Origin: Spirodela intermedia
Taxonomy: Eukaryota > Streptophyta > Magnoliopsida > Alismatales > Araceae
DNA: 64,000 nucleotides
Reading direction: 5' to 3'
Assembly: GCA_902729315.2 (NCBI GenBank)
Contig: LR746276.1
Location: forward strand, 6,602,669-6,666,668
Under the pieces are notes generated by a model. The model was not told the DNA's origin and searched no databases. It saw only the letters and a program-made list of their open reading frames with translations. The translations under genes and the position numbers were made by a program. Position 1 is the stretch's first letter. Each line of letters begins with the position of its first letter. Shown here in pieces: positions 11,201 to 23,540 of the stretch.

Positions 11201-13433
11201 ATTGATTGCGGAAACAATGATTACTAATCGTCTAACGTTTCAGATAAAAAAAATGAATATGTTAAAATCAGAAAGTGTGGAGAAAGAAAAACTAGAAGAA
11301 CGAGAAATAACATAAATGAGTCGCTACTCATGATAACAGATCCAGAAATACTTCTTAGAACAATGACAAGTAGAAAGGAAGAGCGAACGAAATATGAGCC
11401 TTTTCTTCCAGATATGTTATTTTCTCCAGAAAGTACTAGGACAAAAACTCATTTATCCTAAAACTGCATAAAAGCATAATAAGTTATCTTATCAAATCTA
11501 ATACAGGTCTATTAAAACCAACAAAACAGTCAGGGATTGTGTCAAAAGTGATAACAAGGTATCACTGATAAATGGGACAGGAGTAAAACACCAACAGCCA
11601 CAGAAAATCAAAGACCAGCTCAGGGTATTCGATTATTATTTTTTGAGGCGGATTTGAAAATTTTTGGTATTCAAGTACAAACAATACAAAATAATGCAAA
11701 CATCGTCAGAAAGAAAATTAGCTGAGTCAACTCACGTATGCTGGTGAAGAAAGTAACGCACATAATCAGAGACAACCTGGGTATCGGCAGCCTGAAAGAG
11801 AAAAATTGTACAAAATAGACCTAATTAGCACATAAATGGAAAAGAATATCAGTTTCTAGAAGCGAAAAAAACTAAAAGAAAGACATTGGTGTAGGAGCAA
11901 CAGAAAACTTCTGGGTGTAGCAGCACATAAATGAGAAACTAACATATTAATCCTTAGGAATGATAAGTTTACCAATACTGCCGACAGTTATAACATCTTC
12001 ATGTCATATTAAGGAAGACAATATGTTCCTCTAGTGATGAAAAAACTACACGACCATTTCACATACAATCCTAATTATAATCTGGATGGAGGTTCCTCAC
12101 AAAAGTCGCATTATTTTTTGTTCAGCTCTTATACTGTGTGTGGAGGTTCTTCATGGGCTTTTGACACTCACAGTATGTCCGCTTAATTTTTCCCTGTTGT
12201 TATCTGTCCATATTTACAGCAAGAACATATATATCCTGTTCCACCAAGAACTAGGACACTAAAGATCAGAGAGGATGAAAAGAATACATCCGAGGTTTTA
12301 AATCTAAAAATGCGAATGGCACCTCACATACAAGTGCGCAAGACTCACACAGAAGTCTGAGGATCTCTCACAGGAACTGACAGAGAAAAAAATACTTCGA
12401 AAATGTCAAACTTGGAAAGTTCTCTAAAAAATGCCCAATCAGGTACCGAAACAACATCCGTGGCATATACTAATAGGATGATTCAGATCACATGGGCAAG
12501 ATCAAACTGAGCTTTTATCGGGGCATACTTCTCCTCACATAATTCAGGTATTTCCGTACCACCAAATTTATCTGTAAATGGAGTAAATGACTAAGGGGAA
12601 CGTCTAACTGTAAGCACATCCTGTAGAGATGGTTTTCATGTCTCGAGTGTAGGTCTAGACATAAAGGAGAATCCTCAAGCTGATGATATTTGCAAATATT
12701 GAAGAAAGCCGATGAAAACATCAGTGGCGATTGATGATCTTATGCTGAAAACAGGTTTACAGGGAATATTTATAGACATGGTCGAAAATTCTGAGACCTT
12801 CGTAAAGAAAAAAAATGCAGATTGAGGGAATCATCCAATGAGTTATCAACGTTAAAACATTATACGAATGAATTCTTCGAATAAATTCCCTGACGAGAAA
12901 TACATGCCCCCAGTCGGCTGACAGTAGAAGATACGAAAATAAAATTAAAGGAATGGCGCTAAAATGTAAATGAACATAGCGGAAATGCGTGCATAATCTG
13001 AGAGAAGATGAATCGAGCAACGTTCGATCGCAAAAGGATAGATGATTAAACGAGAGATTACCGATCCGGAACGGCAGACATATACATTTTCCGTTAGCTG
13101 AGTGATCTTGTCTGACGCCCGGTTTGCGACGTACATACCTGGAGGAGGCAAGGCAGAAATAACCCTAAACCAACATGAGAAACTTGCGGAGAAAAAAAAG
13201 AGGAGATGGATGAGAATTTCACACACAAAAAAAAGTGCGGGATGAAAAACTGTCAGAAAAAGTCCAGAAGTGGGGAAGAGGAGTCGGAGGGGATAGAGCG
13301 GGGAAGAAGAGCCGTCACCCGTGCTGGTCCTGGAGTCGGCCCCGAGAACCACGCCGCCGTCGTAGGAGACTCCAATGATGGTCGTCCCCATGGAGTGGGG
13401 GGCGTCCAGGTTCATGTCGTGCAGCGGATCCAT
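8210..13433 (-). CDS. PBA1: 20S proteasome subunit beta type-1 (caspase-like, catalytic)
   Basis: A catalytic subunit of the 20S core proteasome, cleaving after acidic residues in cytosol and nucleus. Exons in transcript order: 13319-13433, 13062-13138, 11736-11791, 11014-11086, 10378-10489, 9589-9662, 8705-8779, 8210-8350. They join in phase to 240 residues (Arabidopsis PBA1 is about 233). The propeptide [16 protein letters not shown] precedes the catalytic threonine Thr17 (mature Thr1, in MGTTIIGV). Mature Asp17 and Lys33 are present in GADSRT and ASDKITQL. Downstream blocks such as [13 protein letters not shown] and [14 protein letters not shown] are typical. All donors are GT. I chose the ATG at 13431-13433 because the open frame further upstream would need a TTG start. 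Intron 2 is long (about 1.27 kb). The C-terminus PEPMST matches the family tail PEPMAM in kind. Confidence 0.97.
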
Positions 13434-14372
13434 CGCAGCAGCGGCGACCAAACGCGTCGGGCGGGAGGAAGAGGAGGGGGAGGGTGAATGAGAGAGCAGC
13501 TGGGAACACTCGTCTTTCGTTCGAGGAAGAGGGCGGAGAGAAACCTGCTTGCCCAGTAAGCAAGGCGTCCGGATCCCCCAAAACGGTTCTAGGTGGATCC
13601 GGTAAGCGCAACGGGTCCGGACCCCGATGTGGGTGCCGAGTGTGTCTGCGGCCCATCTTCTAAATGGGCCCCGATAGGAATGTTCCTACGACTTCAGTAA
13701 GGCCCACAGGAGACCAGACAGTTCTCGCGCGAGGTGTGTGGGGACGCGTAGACCCACGGTCAGAATGAGAGTAATGGATAAAATATTAAATACTAAATAA
13801 TTTGACAAGCGACGATAATAAATAATAATGATAAAAGAAATAGGGATACGACAAGAAATAATAATCTCGCGCGAGAGAATGAGGCATGGGCATGCTTGTC
13901 GGAATGGTCGATGTCGTCGTCGGCCTCTCGAACGGTCGCGGAGGGGCCTCGGAATCGCGAGAGGAGGAAGAGGAACAGCCCGTCGGCGGCGAAGGGTGAG
14001 GGCGAGAGGGTTGTTGGGCTGGGTTGGTGGAGGGATCGATCGCTCGTTCGCCTAAAACAACCAAACTCACACTCACGAGTCATTTGTTCTGCCTGAGTGA
14101 GTCAACAGGGCAAGCTACAAGCCAACTAGAAACTCGGCAAGCACGACGGGCCACGACACTTTTGACTGCAAGTCATCTTCTGTCTATTGATTAATTACAT
14201 ACGGAGAGAGGCCGGGTCGTCCCCCTAGCAACACGAGGACGCCACTACTCCCTCTCTCTCTCTCTCTCCCAACAAAAGACGTTCGTTTGCCTCTTCTTAT
14301 TCACTCGCAGTGATCGCCATAGCGCCCCTGTGTAGTACCTCAATCTCCATTAGGAGGACGAAAGGGGTTGGT
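13434..14372. other. Region between FLZ 3' end and PBA1 promoter
   Basis: No gene is supported. The half nearest PBA1 contains three GGCCCA/TGGGCC hexamers (annotated separately). The half nearest FLZ should hold its 3' UTR and includes a CT microsatellite at about 14251-14269. Confidence 0.55.
13650..13706 (-). promoter_or_regulatory. Cluster of site II (TGGGCC/GGCCCA) elements in the PBA1 promoter
   Basis: GGCCCA at 13650-13655, TGGGCC at 13665-13670 and GGCCCA at 13701-13706 lie 217-273 bp upstream of the PBA1 ATG. Site II clusters bind TCP factors and mark promoters of plant growth and housekeeping genes, which suits a proteasome subunit. Function is inferred from motif and position. Confidence 0.5.
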
Positions 14373-15641
14373 CTAAGCCGCGGCAACGCCAGCGGGGAAG
14401 AAGAGCGGAGCCGTGGCGGAGCAGGGGGACATGGAGCAGTCGAAAGGCATCTTCTTCTCCCTCTGCTCCTCGCTCACCATCTGCTGGCATCTGCACTCCG
14501 CGCTGCAGAAGGCCTTCTCACCCCTGCAAACAGACGCTCACCCGTCAGCACGAGCAGGGGAGATCGATCGACTGATGATGCCCTCCCCTCCCCTGGGGCA
14601 GGCCCAGACGAGGAAGGAACAGACGACGAGCTTTGAAATGATGGCCGTCCCCCCACTGTCCATCCGTGTGCTGGTGGTCGTCGGAGAATCCAGAAGTGAC
14701 AGTAGATCTATACTCGGAGCGAATTCCTCCGCCCCCCCAACTGCAGTAGCCAAATCCGCGGCCCCGCGCCGTGCGGGAGATTGGAATGACGTGCACCCAA
14801 GAAGGCAGGATCATGCAAGGATGGTGCGTGGCTACGGCATGAAGGAGATACAAAGCTCACCCGTCCCGGGAGATAGCAACTCAAAGCAAAAATATGCAAT
14901 TCCTACCCCCACAAAATTCACCGTGAGGATAACCCAACAGAAGGCGAAAAAAGAAACCAGCAGGATCGTGAAATTGGCCGCAAAATCCGAGGGCAGAAAT
15001 TTTATGGATTGCTGGCTCTGCGAGATATCAACAGGATGAAGTAGATAATCTCGAGAGGGAGCCGAGTTCTACCTGTACATGAAGATATCCAGTCCGTGGA
15101 GCTTCTTCCCGCAGCGGAAGCATCGATTGAGAAAGTCCTCCGGTGGTGGAAGAAGAGAAGGCCAGGCAGGCGGGGGGGGCGTCTCGAATAGCCCCGCAGA
15201 GGAGGGCTCCCAGCCATCGCCGACGCTGTCGTCGGAGCAAACCATCTTCTGCACGGCCGGGGGCCCGACGTCGGAGATCACGCAGGTGTAGCCCTCGGAG
15301 AGCTCCGTCTCCTCCTCGTCCCTCCACTCGTTCCCCCTCTGCCCGCCGGTGGTGGCGAAGACGATGGGGATCGGGACCGACCGCGTCGGCGGTGGCGCTG
15401 ATTTTGTAACCGGGGCTGCTCTGGGCGGCTCTCCGTCGTTCATGGCGGCGACGATCCCCAGGCCGACAGCCCTGTCGAAGTCGAAGTTCCTAGGGGACCA
15501 GGCGCCGGGCGGCCGCGAGTGCCCCTCCCCTCCGGGCGAGGAAGAGAAGGATTCGCCGAGGCCCACGAGGAGGGAGAGCTTGTTCGCCGATCTCAGCCCG
15601 GCAGAGAACAATCTCCTCCCATGGGAACCCCCCACCATCAT
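14373..15641 (-). CDS. FCS-like zinc finger (FLZ, DUF581) protein
   Basis: FLZ proteins are plant-specific adaptors, best known as partners of the SnRK1 kinase. Exon 1 is 15073-15641 and exon 2 is 14373-14523, joining in phase to 239 residues. The FLZ domain sits at about 170-205, begins FLNRCFRCGKKLHG and runs into FMYRGEKAFCSAECR across the splice. It has Cys174-X2-Cys177-X17-FCS-X2-Cys200 as the family requires. The intron falls within MY-RG, a typical FLZ position. The N-terminal half carries family-like short blocks (FSAGLRSANKLSLLVGLGES, SPRNFDFD, VGLGIVAAMND) seen in longer MARD1-type members. A glutamine/basic tail (CQQMVSEEQREKKM) follows the finger. A second ATG directly follows the first, so the start could be one codon later. 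Confidence 0.92.
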
Positions 15642-15867
15642 CTTCGGCTCCGGCCGCCACTAGCGCAGCTTCGCGGCAGGCCCTCTCCTCCGTCTTCCCT
15701 CCCTACGTCTGGAATTCCCCTCTCCCTCTGCCTCGCTTCATGGAACGCGCCTCCCCTCTCCTCCGCTTCTGCGCAGTGGGGGAGGGGAGGGTCGCAGATG
15801 GGTCGGGTCGGTCTCCTTGCCCCCCCCCTTCTGGAACGGAGAGGAAGGGCAATCTGGTGCTCCCCGG

Positions 15868-15875
15868 TATATAAA
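15868..15875 (-). promoter_or_regulatory. Possible TATA box near FLZ
   Basis: TATATAAA in a GC-rich setting, about 230 bp upstream of the FLZ ATG. On the minus strand it reads TTTATATA, which contains TATATA and could serve FLZ. On the plus strand it is a better TATA consensus, but no gene follows in that direction. Orientation is therefore uncertain. Confidence 0.35.
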
Positions 15876-16781
15876 GGGCTGCTGCGAGTGTACCGTGCGT
15901 TCGTCTCCGGGGGGCGAATGTGGAATCGCGAATCCTCCACTCCCTCCTCTGCCCCCGCCGCCCCTTCCCCACCCAGCCTCACGGTAAAATCGCCGAGCTC
16001 GGCCACTTAGTCAGCGGGGGAGTCGCTTTCACAGCAGTCGTAAAAGACGCTCTTTTACGCACTAATACGTCGTTTGCTAAAAACCGTTGCTACTCACCCG
16101 GCCAAAGAAAGAGTAAGGCCCGTCGGAGAAAAGCCGCGACTTTCCTCTCCCACTCACGTCAACTGCGCGACAGGGGGAAGAGGGAAGGGGAAAGAGAGGG
16201 GAGGCTTCGGAAATGCTCCTCTGTTCTCCCAATTTAATATGAAATGGGATGACGGGACGATGGCGTTTTTCTGTGGGGATATTTTCGGCCCTGTTTTCCG
16301 AAAAATTAACTAGTCGAGGTGTCGGGATCGCGCCCGGGGTTGCGGGGTGGAGGGACGTCAGATGGGGGGTTGGGTGGTGGCCCTCCTGCCCGTGTCCCAC
16401 CGGTGAGGAGGGGAGGCGGCCGTCGATCTGGAGAAAGCTCCACGGCTCGGGGGATCCGCTCCGTGCTTGTGCAACATATTCATATTCATATCGTATCCGT
16501 ACTCATCGGTTAATTCGCTCAAAGCTCCGTGGAAACGTTTACGGGGAATTCAAATCAGTGTGGAAGAACACCGCCACCCTCCCCCCCCCCCCCGCCTTCG
16601 ACGCCGTGATGCGACGATTTTCTCTTCCTCTTCCCCGAATCTGTTGTGTGTTCTGCGCTGATTCCTCGTCTATTTTCTTCACGCGTCGAGAAGAGGAAAT
16701 GAGACGGACGGACGACGGAGGAACAACAGAGGGAATCAATCGTTCTCTGTCGCCGGTAGGTGGAGACGCGTCTAAGTCAGA

Positions 16782-16811
16782 GGGGGGGGGGGGGGGGGGG
16801 TGTGGGGGGGG
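16782..16811 (+). repeat. Poly-G tract with G-quadruplex potential
   Basis: Nineteen consecutive G (16782-16800), then TGT, then eight G (16804-16811), followed by further GC-rich sequence. Long G-runs of this kind are also prone to sequencing length error. Confidence 0.85.
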
Positions 16812-18913
16812 CGCGGGCGCTGCGTCTGCATGAAAGGGACCGCTGATTGACGGGCTCTCGCCTGAGAAGGACGCGAATGGCTCGTAACGAATCAGGGAGG
16901 GGTGGGGTGAGAGGCGCTCCCCAGACAGATAGATGAACGCGGCCATCAGCTGCTCGCCCAATTAATTAATTAAGAATCTGTCCGCCCATATACATATATG
17001 ATAGCCGATCGCGGCTCGGTGATATTCGATGCTGCGTAGGGCGGCGGCGGCGGGACGGTCGATTTTCACTGCCCAGGATTCTGCGTTGCTGGGTCGGGTC
17101 ACCGGCCCCGGAACTCGGCTGACCTAGCACGGTGCGTGGGACTCCCACGGCCACCCGCGCGACGGAATTGTAGATCGGGCGCCCCCTTCCATTGAACGAA
17201 CGTCTGCTCCGGAGTGGCGCGAGCGTCTGGGTCGACGATTTAATGCGGCGGGCCCCTTGAGCCGACGCCCCGGGTGCCGTGTTACGGTGCAGCCGAGTGG
17301 GCCCCACACCCCAAAAAAACAGGCCTCATTCGTCGCCGTGGGGCCCTGCCCTCACTAGGAGTTCACTCTGCGAGGGCCCCTGCCCCCTCCTCCACCCACC
17401 AGGGCTTTCTTCCTTCCCTCGTTCTTTTGTTCCTTCCTTCCAGGGTCTCGTCACGACAGTGAGTGCCGTCAACACGGCGCGTGGACCGCGTGCGACGACG
17501 ACGGGTGGGGGCAGAGAGTGCCGCCCCCTTGCGGGTCATTAGCTCGTCATTATTAGCAGAGCAGAGCAAGCAAATCTTTAATCAGGAGAAAACCGTGCGC
17601 GTTTGTCCCGTCTGGGGAGCGCTCTTCGCGACCAGAGTCCCTCGGCCGACCCCCCACCCAGCTGCGTGCAGAGCAGGAGAGAAAAGAACTCCTGTCCCCC
17701 TTCCCTCCCATTTGATGTATGCATGCAGACGAGAATACGGACGCAGGCGACGATGGACAACGGAGAGGCAAATATGATCGGCTCGGTGGATGATTCCCCA
17801 AGGACTGACTAATGACAACGTTGCCGTTCGCGTCTGTCTCTCGTCGTTGTTGATCTTCTACGTCCGCAGGACAGGAGGGGAGCCGAAGCCGATGTCATTT
17901 AATTCCCAGCAGCGGTAGTCCCCCTCCATTCCCATCCTGTGGTCGATGGCAGACGGGGGGCAGCTCAAGCTGCGGTCGTCGGTGGGGTACCCTTTCCGGA
18001 CGAGACGCACAGTGGTAGTTCCCCTGATCTTTGGCCTCCCCGGCGCAGACAAGGAGCGTTTGTTTGTGTAGCCTCGCGATAAATGTAGCCTCGGGATCGT
18101 TAGGGTGGGATGTTTCGGAGAAGGAGACCGCTGCGGCATCTCTAAACCCCCAAGATGCCAGGGACGGCCCGAGCGGCGGCAGAGAAGTCAGATGACAGTG
18201 GGTGCCGTCAATGCCACGAACCCTTGCCAACGCCGACGGGGGAGTAACGCTGCTCCCCCATCCCCAAGCATGGGCTCGTACAAGCTCAAACTCTCTCTCT
18301 CCCCCCCCCCAGGGAATTCGCCGATCAGGTTGATGGCTCCTTAGGGGAGAGAGAGAGAGAGAGAGAGATAAAGTCAGGACTCAGGGTAGGGTAGCCTATT
18401 GACAGAATGAACAGCTGAGTGCGTTGATTTTCCTCATGACTCAGAAGATCGGCTCTTTTCTTTCAATTGTGGACAAAAGAAGACAGTGTGAATTGTCCGG
18501 CGGCGGCAAGTCTTTGATGTGCATGTGGCTTGAACCCATGGTGGCGCATGGAGCCACCGTGGGTGCGAGAAATACAGAGCCCGATCCCACTTGCTGAAGG
18601 GATGACAAGATTTCCACGCCGAGGAGTGAGATCTAGAGTGATTTTGGGGTCATGATCTCCTGAATGAGATGCCATGATTCTCCTGCGTCCATCTTTTGCC
18701 TTGACGTTGAGATTTCCACGTAAATCTTGCGTGTCATGCGGACTATGGACGCGGCTGCCACCGCCGGCGCAGCCACGGCGAAGACCTCAGTTTACATAAT
18801 GTAAGCTGTAGCGCCGCCTTCTTCGCGAATCACTGCCCCTCCACTAGAACAGTCGACCCCGTAGTCTTCGTGAAGCTGACGGTTCGCTCCCGTGAACCCA
18901 AAAGTAAAGAGGG

Positions 18914-18944
<31 letters not shown>

Positions 18945-19192
18945 AGGGGGAGGGTGTTTCAAGGTTCTGTCCCGTTATTTTCCTTCACAGGGGGGGGCAA
19001 CGGGTGCATTCTCAACCAGCCTTGAACCTCCTGGGGATCCCTGATGAAGAAATCAAGATGGAGGTTGATCGGGTAGAGAGAGTAGGCGTGAGCAGCAGGA
19101 TGGGCGAGCTTCCACTATCCGACGAGATGAGTGACCCTCGCTTGCTGGAGGACAGTGAGACGAGGTCCCCCCATTTAGGTGGAGGGCAAACG

Positions 19193-19358
19193 TGACGAGA
19201 GAGAGAGGGAGAGAGGGACGAGATGAGGTGGCCACAGCCGTGACCTACTTCCGAGCAGCGCCTTGTTGGATCGATTTGGGAAAGGTCGGGATTTTACAGC
19301 CACGAAATTACAAGATTATTTTATGAGAAGGTATTATTTGATATATACCCTCTCAACA
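19193..19358 (-). repeat. 3' LTR of the copia element (left copy)
   Basis: This aligns with 23850-24037 over most of its length (for example GGTGGCCACAG, GATTTGGGAAAGGT and TTATGAGAAGGTATT are shared). It begins on the minus strand with TGTTGAGAGGG, directly after a polypurine-like ACTTGAGAGAG, as plant copia 3' LTRs do. The outer (left) edge falls in a GA-rich stretch and is uncertain by about 25 bases. Confidence 0.7.
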
Positions 19359-20039
19359 CTCTCTCAAGTTGAGTGTAGATATCGACTACATTAAACTTAC
19401 ACATGTTAGATTCAAAGGATCTTGATGATAATCCTTTGGTAAAGACATCGGCCAATTGATCCTCTCATCATGTTTAGACGAGGAATAATTTTTTCAAATT
19501 AATCTTGTCTTGAACAAAATGTTAGTTGATTTTGATATGTTTGGTCCTATCATGTTGTGCATGTTTATTGGCAATGTTGATTGCAGCTTTGTTATCACAA
19601 AATAATTTGAGTGGTAGTTTAGCATGTAACCAAAGATCTTACCATAAAAATTTTCAACCACAATAACTCGGTTAGTTTGTGTGCCATCACATGATATTCA
19701 ACTTCAACACTCGATTGTGCCACAATTGTTTATTTTTTGCTTTGCCACATGACAAGATTTCCTCCCAAGAAAACATAGTGGCTTGTAGTCAACTTACAAT
19801 CATCATAAGATTCAGCCCAATCTATGTCAGCAAAACTTTCAATGTGTAAGTGATTTGAAATCTTAAAAATCAGACCTTTACTTGGGTATTGTAGAATCCA
19901 ATGGACAGCCTACATGTGAGTGGTACAAGAGCATACAGACTAGTTAATGATAGTCACTAGATTTACAATAAAAGATAAATCAGGTCTAGTTAGTGATAGG
20001 TACAAAAGCTTTCCAAAAATTTGTTCATAAAATACATCT

Positions 20040-20930
20040 TGATTTGTTTGAGAGTTCTTCCCCATTAATGAGATGTAGGTTTTGTTTTAGTATTAGATGG
20101 TTTTAAAACTTTTCTTCTTGCCTTGATTAGTAAGTCCATAATATATTTTCTTTGATATAAATATGTCTCCCTTTCTAGATCTAGGAACTTCAATATTTTA
20201 CAAATATTTTAGCTTTCCCAAATCTTTGATCTCAAATTCTTTTGCTATATTTTACTTAAACATTTTTATTTTATGTTATTATCACTTGTGAAAACCATGT
20301 CATCCAAATAAACAATTAAAATGAAGTAGTAATTATTAGTTTTTTTGACAAAAAAAGTACGATCAACATTTCCTTGTTGATAACCAAAATGAGTCATAAC
20401 TTGACGAAGTGTATAAAACCATGCTCTAGGAGATTGTTTCAAATCAAAAATCAAATTTTTTAATCAACATACTCTACCACTAGTATTTACACTTGAAGTA
20501 GGACTCACATATACTTCTTCAAAATCTTCATTTAAGAAAGCATTTTTAACATCAAGTTAGTATAAATGCCAACTAAAGTGTACTACAAGTGTTAGTATAA
20601 TTCTTATTGACTTGAGTTTTGTGATGTGAGCAAATGTTTCTTCATAATCTACTCTATATATTTGTGTGAATCTTTTAGTAATCAAATGAGCCTTATACAT
20701 AATGACTTTGCCATTGGAGTTTTATTTGATGGTAAAAACCCACTTGGAGCCTACAATTGACTTGCTAGCTAGTAAGTCTACTAATTCCCATATTTTATTT
20801 TTATCTAAAGCTTTCATCTCTTCTTCCATAACCTTGACCCACTTAGAATCCTTTATCTCTAGACTACATCAAATATAACCATGTCAAGTGTGTAAAGTCA
20901 TATCTAAAATTAATTAAGTACCAAAATCCA
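20040..20930 (-). pseudogene. Copia reverse transcriptase remnant (RVT_2)
   Basis: The longest open part (20266-20454) carries FDLKQSPRAWFYTLRQVM, GNVDRTFFVKK and the catalytic-site block IVYLDDM. Weaker upstream similarity includes NKIWELVDLLASKSIVGSKW and LDVKNAFLN. Several stops interrupt the frame. RNase H-like sequence continues downstream to about 19500. Confidence 0.85.
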
Positions 20931-21114
20931 TCTATATATGGAATTAAAGATGAACCCTACACATCGGAGTAAATAATTTCAAAGGGATAAATGTTCTTCA
21001 TAGTTGAAGGGGGAAATGACATGCGACAGTATTTTAGCAAGCTCACAAACATGACTAGGGTGTAAACCTATTTCATCACTAATGGAGGCTCAACCAAAGT
21101 TATGAGAGGATGAT

Positions 21115-21930
21115 TCTCCTAAATTAGAGGACGTCAATTGATATATTTGTCTACTCAGCAAACTGTTATATCTCATTGTCACTCGTTTGGACTATCTTAT
21201 GTAGTTGGTATTCTTAGTCAATTAATGTAGGAATTTTTAGAGGTACATATAGAAGGATTGCATGGAACTGGGCTTCTCTATTAATGCCATAGGCATCTCA
21301 TGATTGAGGCTTACTTTGATGTCAGATTTACTAGTGACAAGGGTGATTGTAAGTCAACTACTAACTATTGCACATACGTTGGTGGCAACCTAGTCACCTA
21401 ACACTATAAGAAGAACAAGTCATCTCCTACTTTTGATAAAATGTTGTGCGATAATTGATACTACAAATGAGATGGTATGGCTCTAATATCTTTTATAGGA
21501 ATTCGAGGGTCTTGACACTACTTTTGATATCTATGCATTGTGATAATTGAGCTGCAATCTTCATTAAAGTAAATCTCACCTTTCATGAATGCACCAAACA
21601 CATTGAGATTGATTGCCACATTATTTGGGACAAGGTTCTCAAGGGCATCATCATCACTCCACATATCTCTTTAGTCAACCAACTGACCAACATCTTTGTT
21701 GAATTTCAGCAGTGTTTCCTACGACTCACTAGGAACTAAACTGGACATGTTTGATCTATACACTCCAACTTGAGGGGGAGTGTTAGATTATGGTATCAGC
21801 CGGTTATGGACTTGGCCGATTAGAGCTCATTAGGGCTACTATAAACTCTTGTACTTATCTTCCCCTTAGATCTCTCGATTTTGATGCTTTACGGGGCTCT
21901 TCCCTCCACTATCAAAACTTTATCTTTCTT
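21115..21930 (+). mobile_element. Plus-strand copia 3' fragment inserted into the minus-strand element
   Basis: Frame-broken similarity to the copia RNase H end is seen on the plus strand, for example DKGDCKSTTNYCTYVGGNLVT at about 21340-21390 and FHECTKHIEIDCH at about 21590-21630. A textbook polypurine tract (ACTTGAGGGGGAG) at about 21768-21780 is followed by TGTTAGATTATGG, the start of an LTR, at 21781. The upstream two-thirds of the element are absent. The 3' LTR end near 21930 is a guess. Direction is opposite to its host element. Confidence 0.75.
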
Positions 21931-22363
21931 ATTTTAAACTTAAAATTTACTTAAATTAATTAGACTTTGTATGTTTAAGTTTCAAAAATCTTTTTCATTC
22001 AATTATGATTCTTATAACTTTTATAGATATTAATTTGATCAAATAAATCATGTTCACTAGGGGCACTAATGTCATCTTGAGTCTACACCCAAATTTCTCT
22101 TTTTCATAATTTTTAAAATATATTTTATCTTTATCATCCAATCTAAAAGTCATAAAAAATTTACATTTTTTGAGAAAAATTATAAAATCTTATTAGATAT
22201 TATCTTACATGTATATGATTGACTTAGAAATTTCTCAATAATTTTGGAATATTTTATCAGATTATACTTAATTTATTTCTACTAAAACAATTTTAAATAT
22301 TTATAAATTAATATTTTATAAATTTTAAATTTATGTGATTTATTATGCAATGACTATGTCACC

Positions 22364-22552
22364 TTAGAAACTTATGGAGAGTAAGTTCATGTGAAGATTT
22401 GACATGTGAAGTGCCAAATGTAGAGTTAGGTGACTATTTAACTTGATGGACCTCTGGTTAACAATAATGACTTGACTTCCATCAACTATAGCTACTTTAT
22501 CTCTACTTGATGTAGGATGATATGATGCAAAGTTGAGAGGAGTACCATTCAT
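22364..22552 (-). pseudogene. Copia protease-region remnant
   Basis: A short minus-strand frame, with NFASYHPTSSRDKVAIVDGS and LHMSNLHMNLLSIS, matches the segment just downstream of the aspartic protease site in plant copia polyproteins. It ends abruptly near the boundary of the inserted plus-strand copia fragment. Confidence 0.75.
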
Positions 22553-22979
22553 ATATGATGATACTTAGAATCAACCATCCAAGTACCATGTGATGATTGA
22601 GTTGTGACACTTAGTGCATTGCTTGGATTTGGTGGGTGTTGTAGACTTGGTGCATTGCTTGGATTTTGATTGAGTTGTGACATTTATTAATTTACATCTC
22701 CCTCAATATGCCTTGAAGTCTTGTGATGTCTTGTGATAATTCTTGATATTGGGATGTATATTCAAACTTGATGAATGTGTGATTGCATAAGCTTGAGATG
22801 TCATTTAGTTTTTCTCTCATTGTCTAGATTTATTTGATCTTTTTTCAGGAAACAATACCCAATATTAGTCTACACTATGATTTATATGACCACAATATGA
22901 ATATTTCTTTTCTCCCTTGTTCTTTTCTTCACCTTTGACACTTTTATTTTTCCATGAAGTATTTACTAATGCTGAGTGA

Positions 22980-23540
22980 TCACCTATTTCTTGATTCAAT
23001 ATTCTTAGGAGGGTCAACCATAACTACTTTCCTCCATTCCTCACCTAAAATCTTATAATACACTTGTTCAAGAGATGTTATGGGTTCCATATTGAGAATT
23101 TGGCTCCTCAAAGCTTTGTATTCATGATTTAATCCAGCCAAGAATTTGAAAATTCTACTTAGCTCTAATTTTTGCAGATACTTTCTTTGATCTTCAATAG
23201 ATGACCATCTATCTAGATCACAAGAATCTAATTCATTCCACATACTCTTCAAGAAGGTAAAATATTGTGTAATAGACATCATTCATTGTTTCAACTCCAT
23301 AATTCTATTGTTCAATTGATAACATTTATCACTTCTAAAGTACTTCAGATCTCATGAGCAGTCCTCTTATGTAGGATTACTCGTTGAATATTTGTATCAA
23401 TTGAATTCAATATCTCCAACAAAACCAAATTCTTTTCACATAACCACGCTTTATGATGTGGGTGCGTCAAGGAGGGCTTAATAGCCAAGCCATAATTATA
23501 GTCAAATTTATCTTTGGCTCCAAATAGTGAAGTTGTGCTC
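22980..23540 (-). pseudogene. Copia gag remnant
   Basis: Two consecutive minus-strand frames (about 23542-23345 and 23282-22980), separated by stops, together resemble copia-type gag: SLFGAKDKFDYNYGLAIKPS at the start, then LKSMWNELDS, YLQKLELSRIFKFLAGLN and EPITSLEQVYYKILGEE. It belongs to the plant retrotran_gag/UBN2-like group. It is broken by stops. Confidence 0.8.

Larger units (their letters stand above)
15642..19192. other. GC-rich intergenic region upstream of FLZ, no supported gene
   Basis: Most open frames are low-complexity shadows. Microsatellites include GA tracts at about 18343-18368 and 18912-18938. A G-run with a second G-run lies at 16782-16811. A frame on the minus strand at 17858-18139 looks protein-like in places, but it has no family match I recognise and no partner exons. 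Confidence 0.5.

Noticed and set aside
12945-13068. Continuation of the PBA1 second-exon frame past the donor
   Set aside because: It is intronic. The conserved protein continues in the exon at 11736-11791.
12945-13451. Extended PBA1 start with four extra alanine-rich residues
   Set aside because: It would need TTG initiation. The ATG at 13431-13433 matches the family.
17858-18230. Minus-strand frames with a protein-like segment (RLVRKGYPTDDRSLSCPP)
   Set aside because: No recognised family, no splice partners, and two overlapping frames of similar length. Not enough to call a gene.
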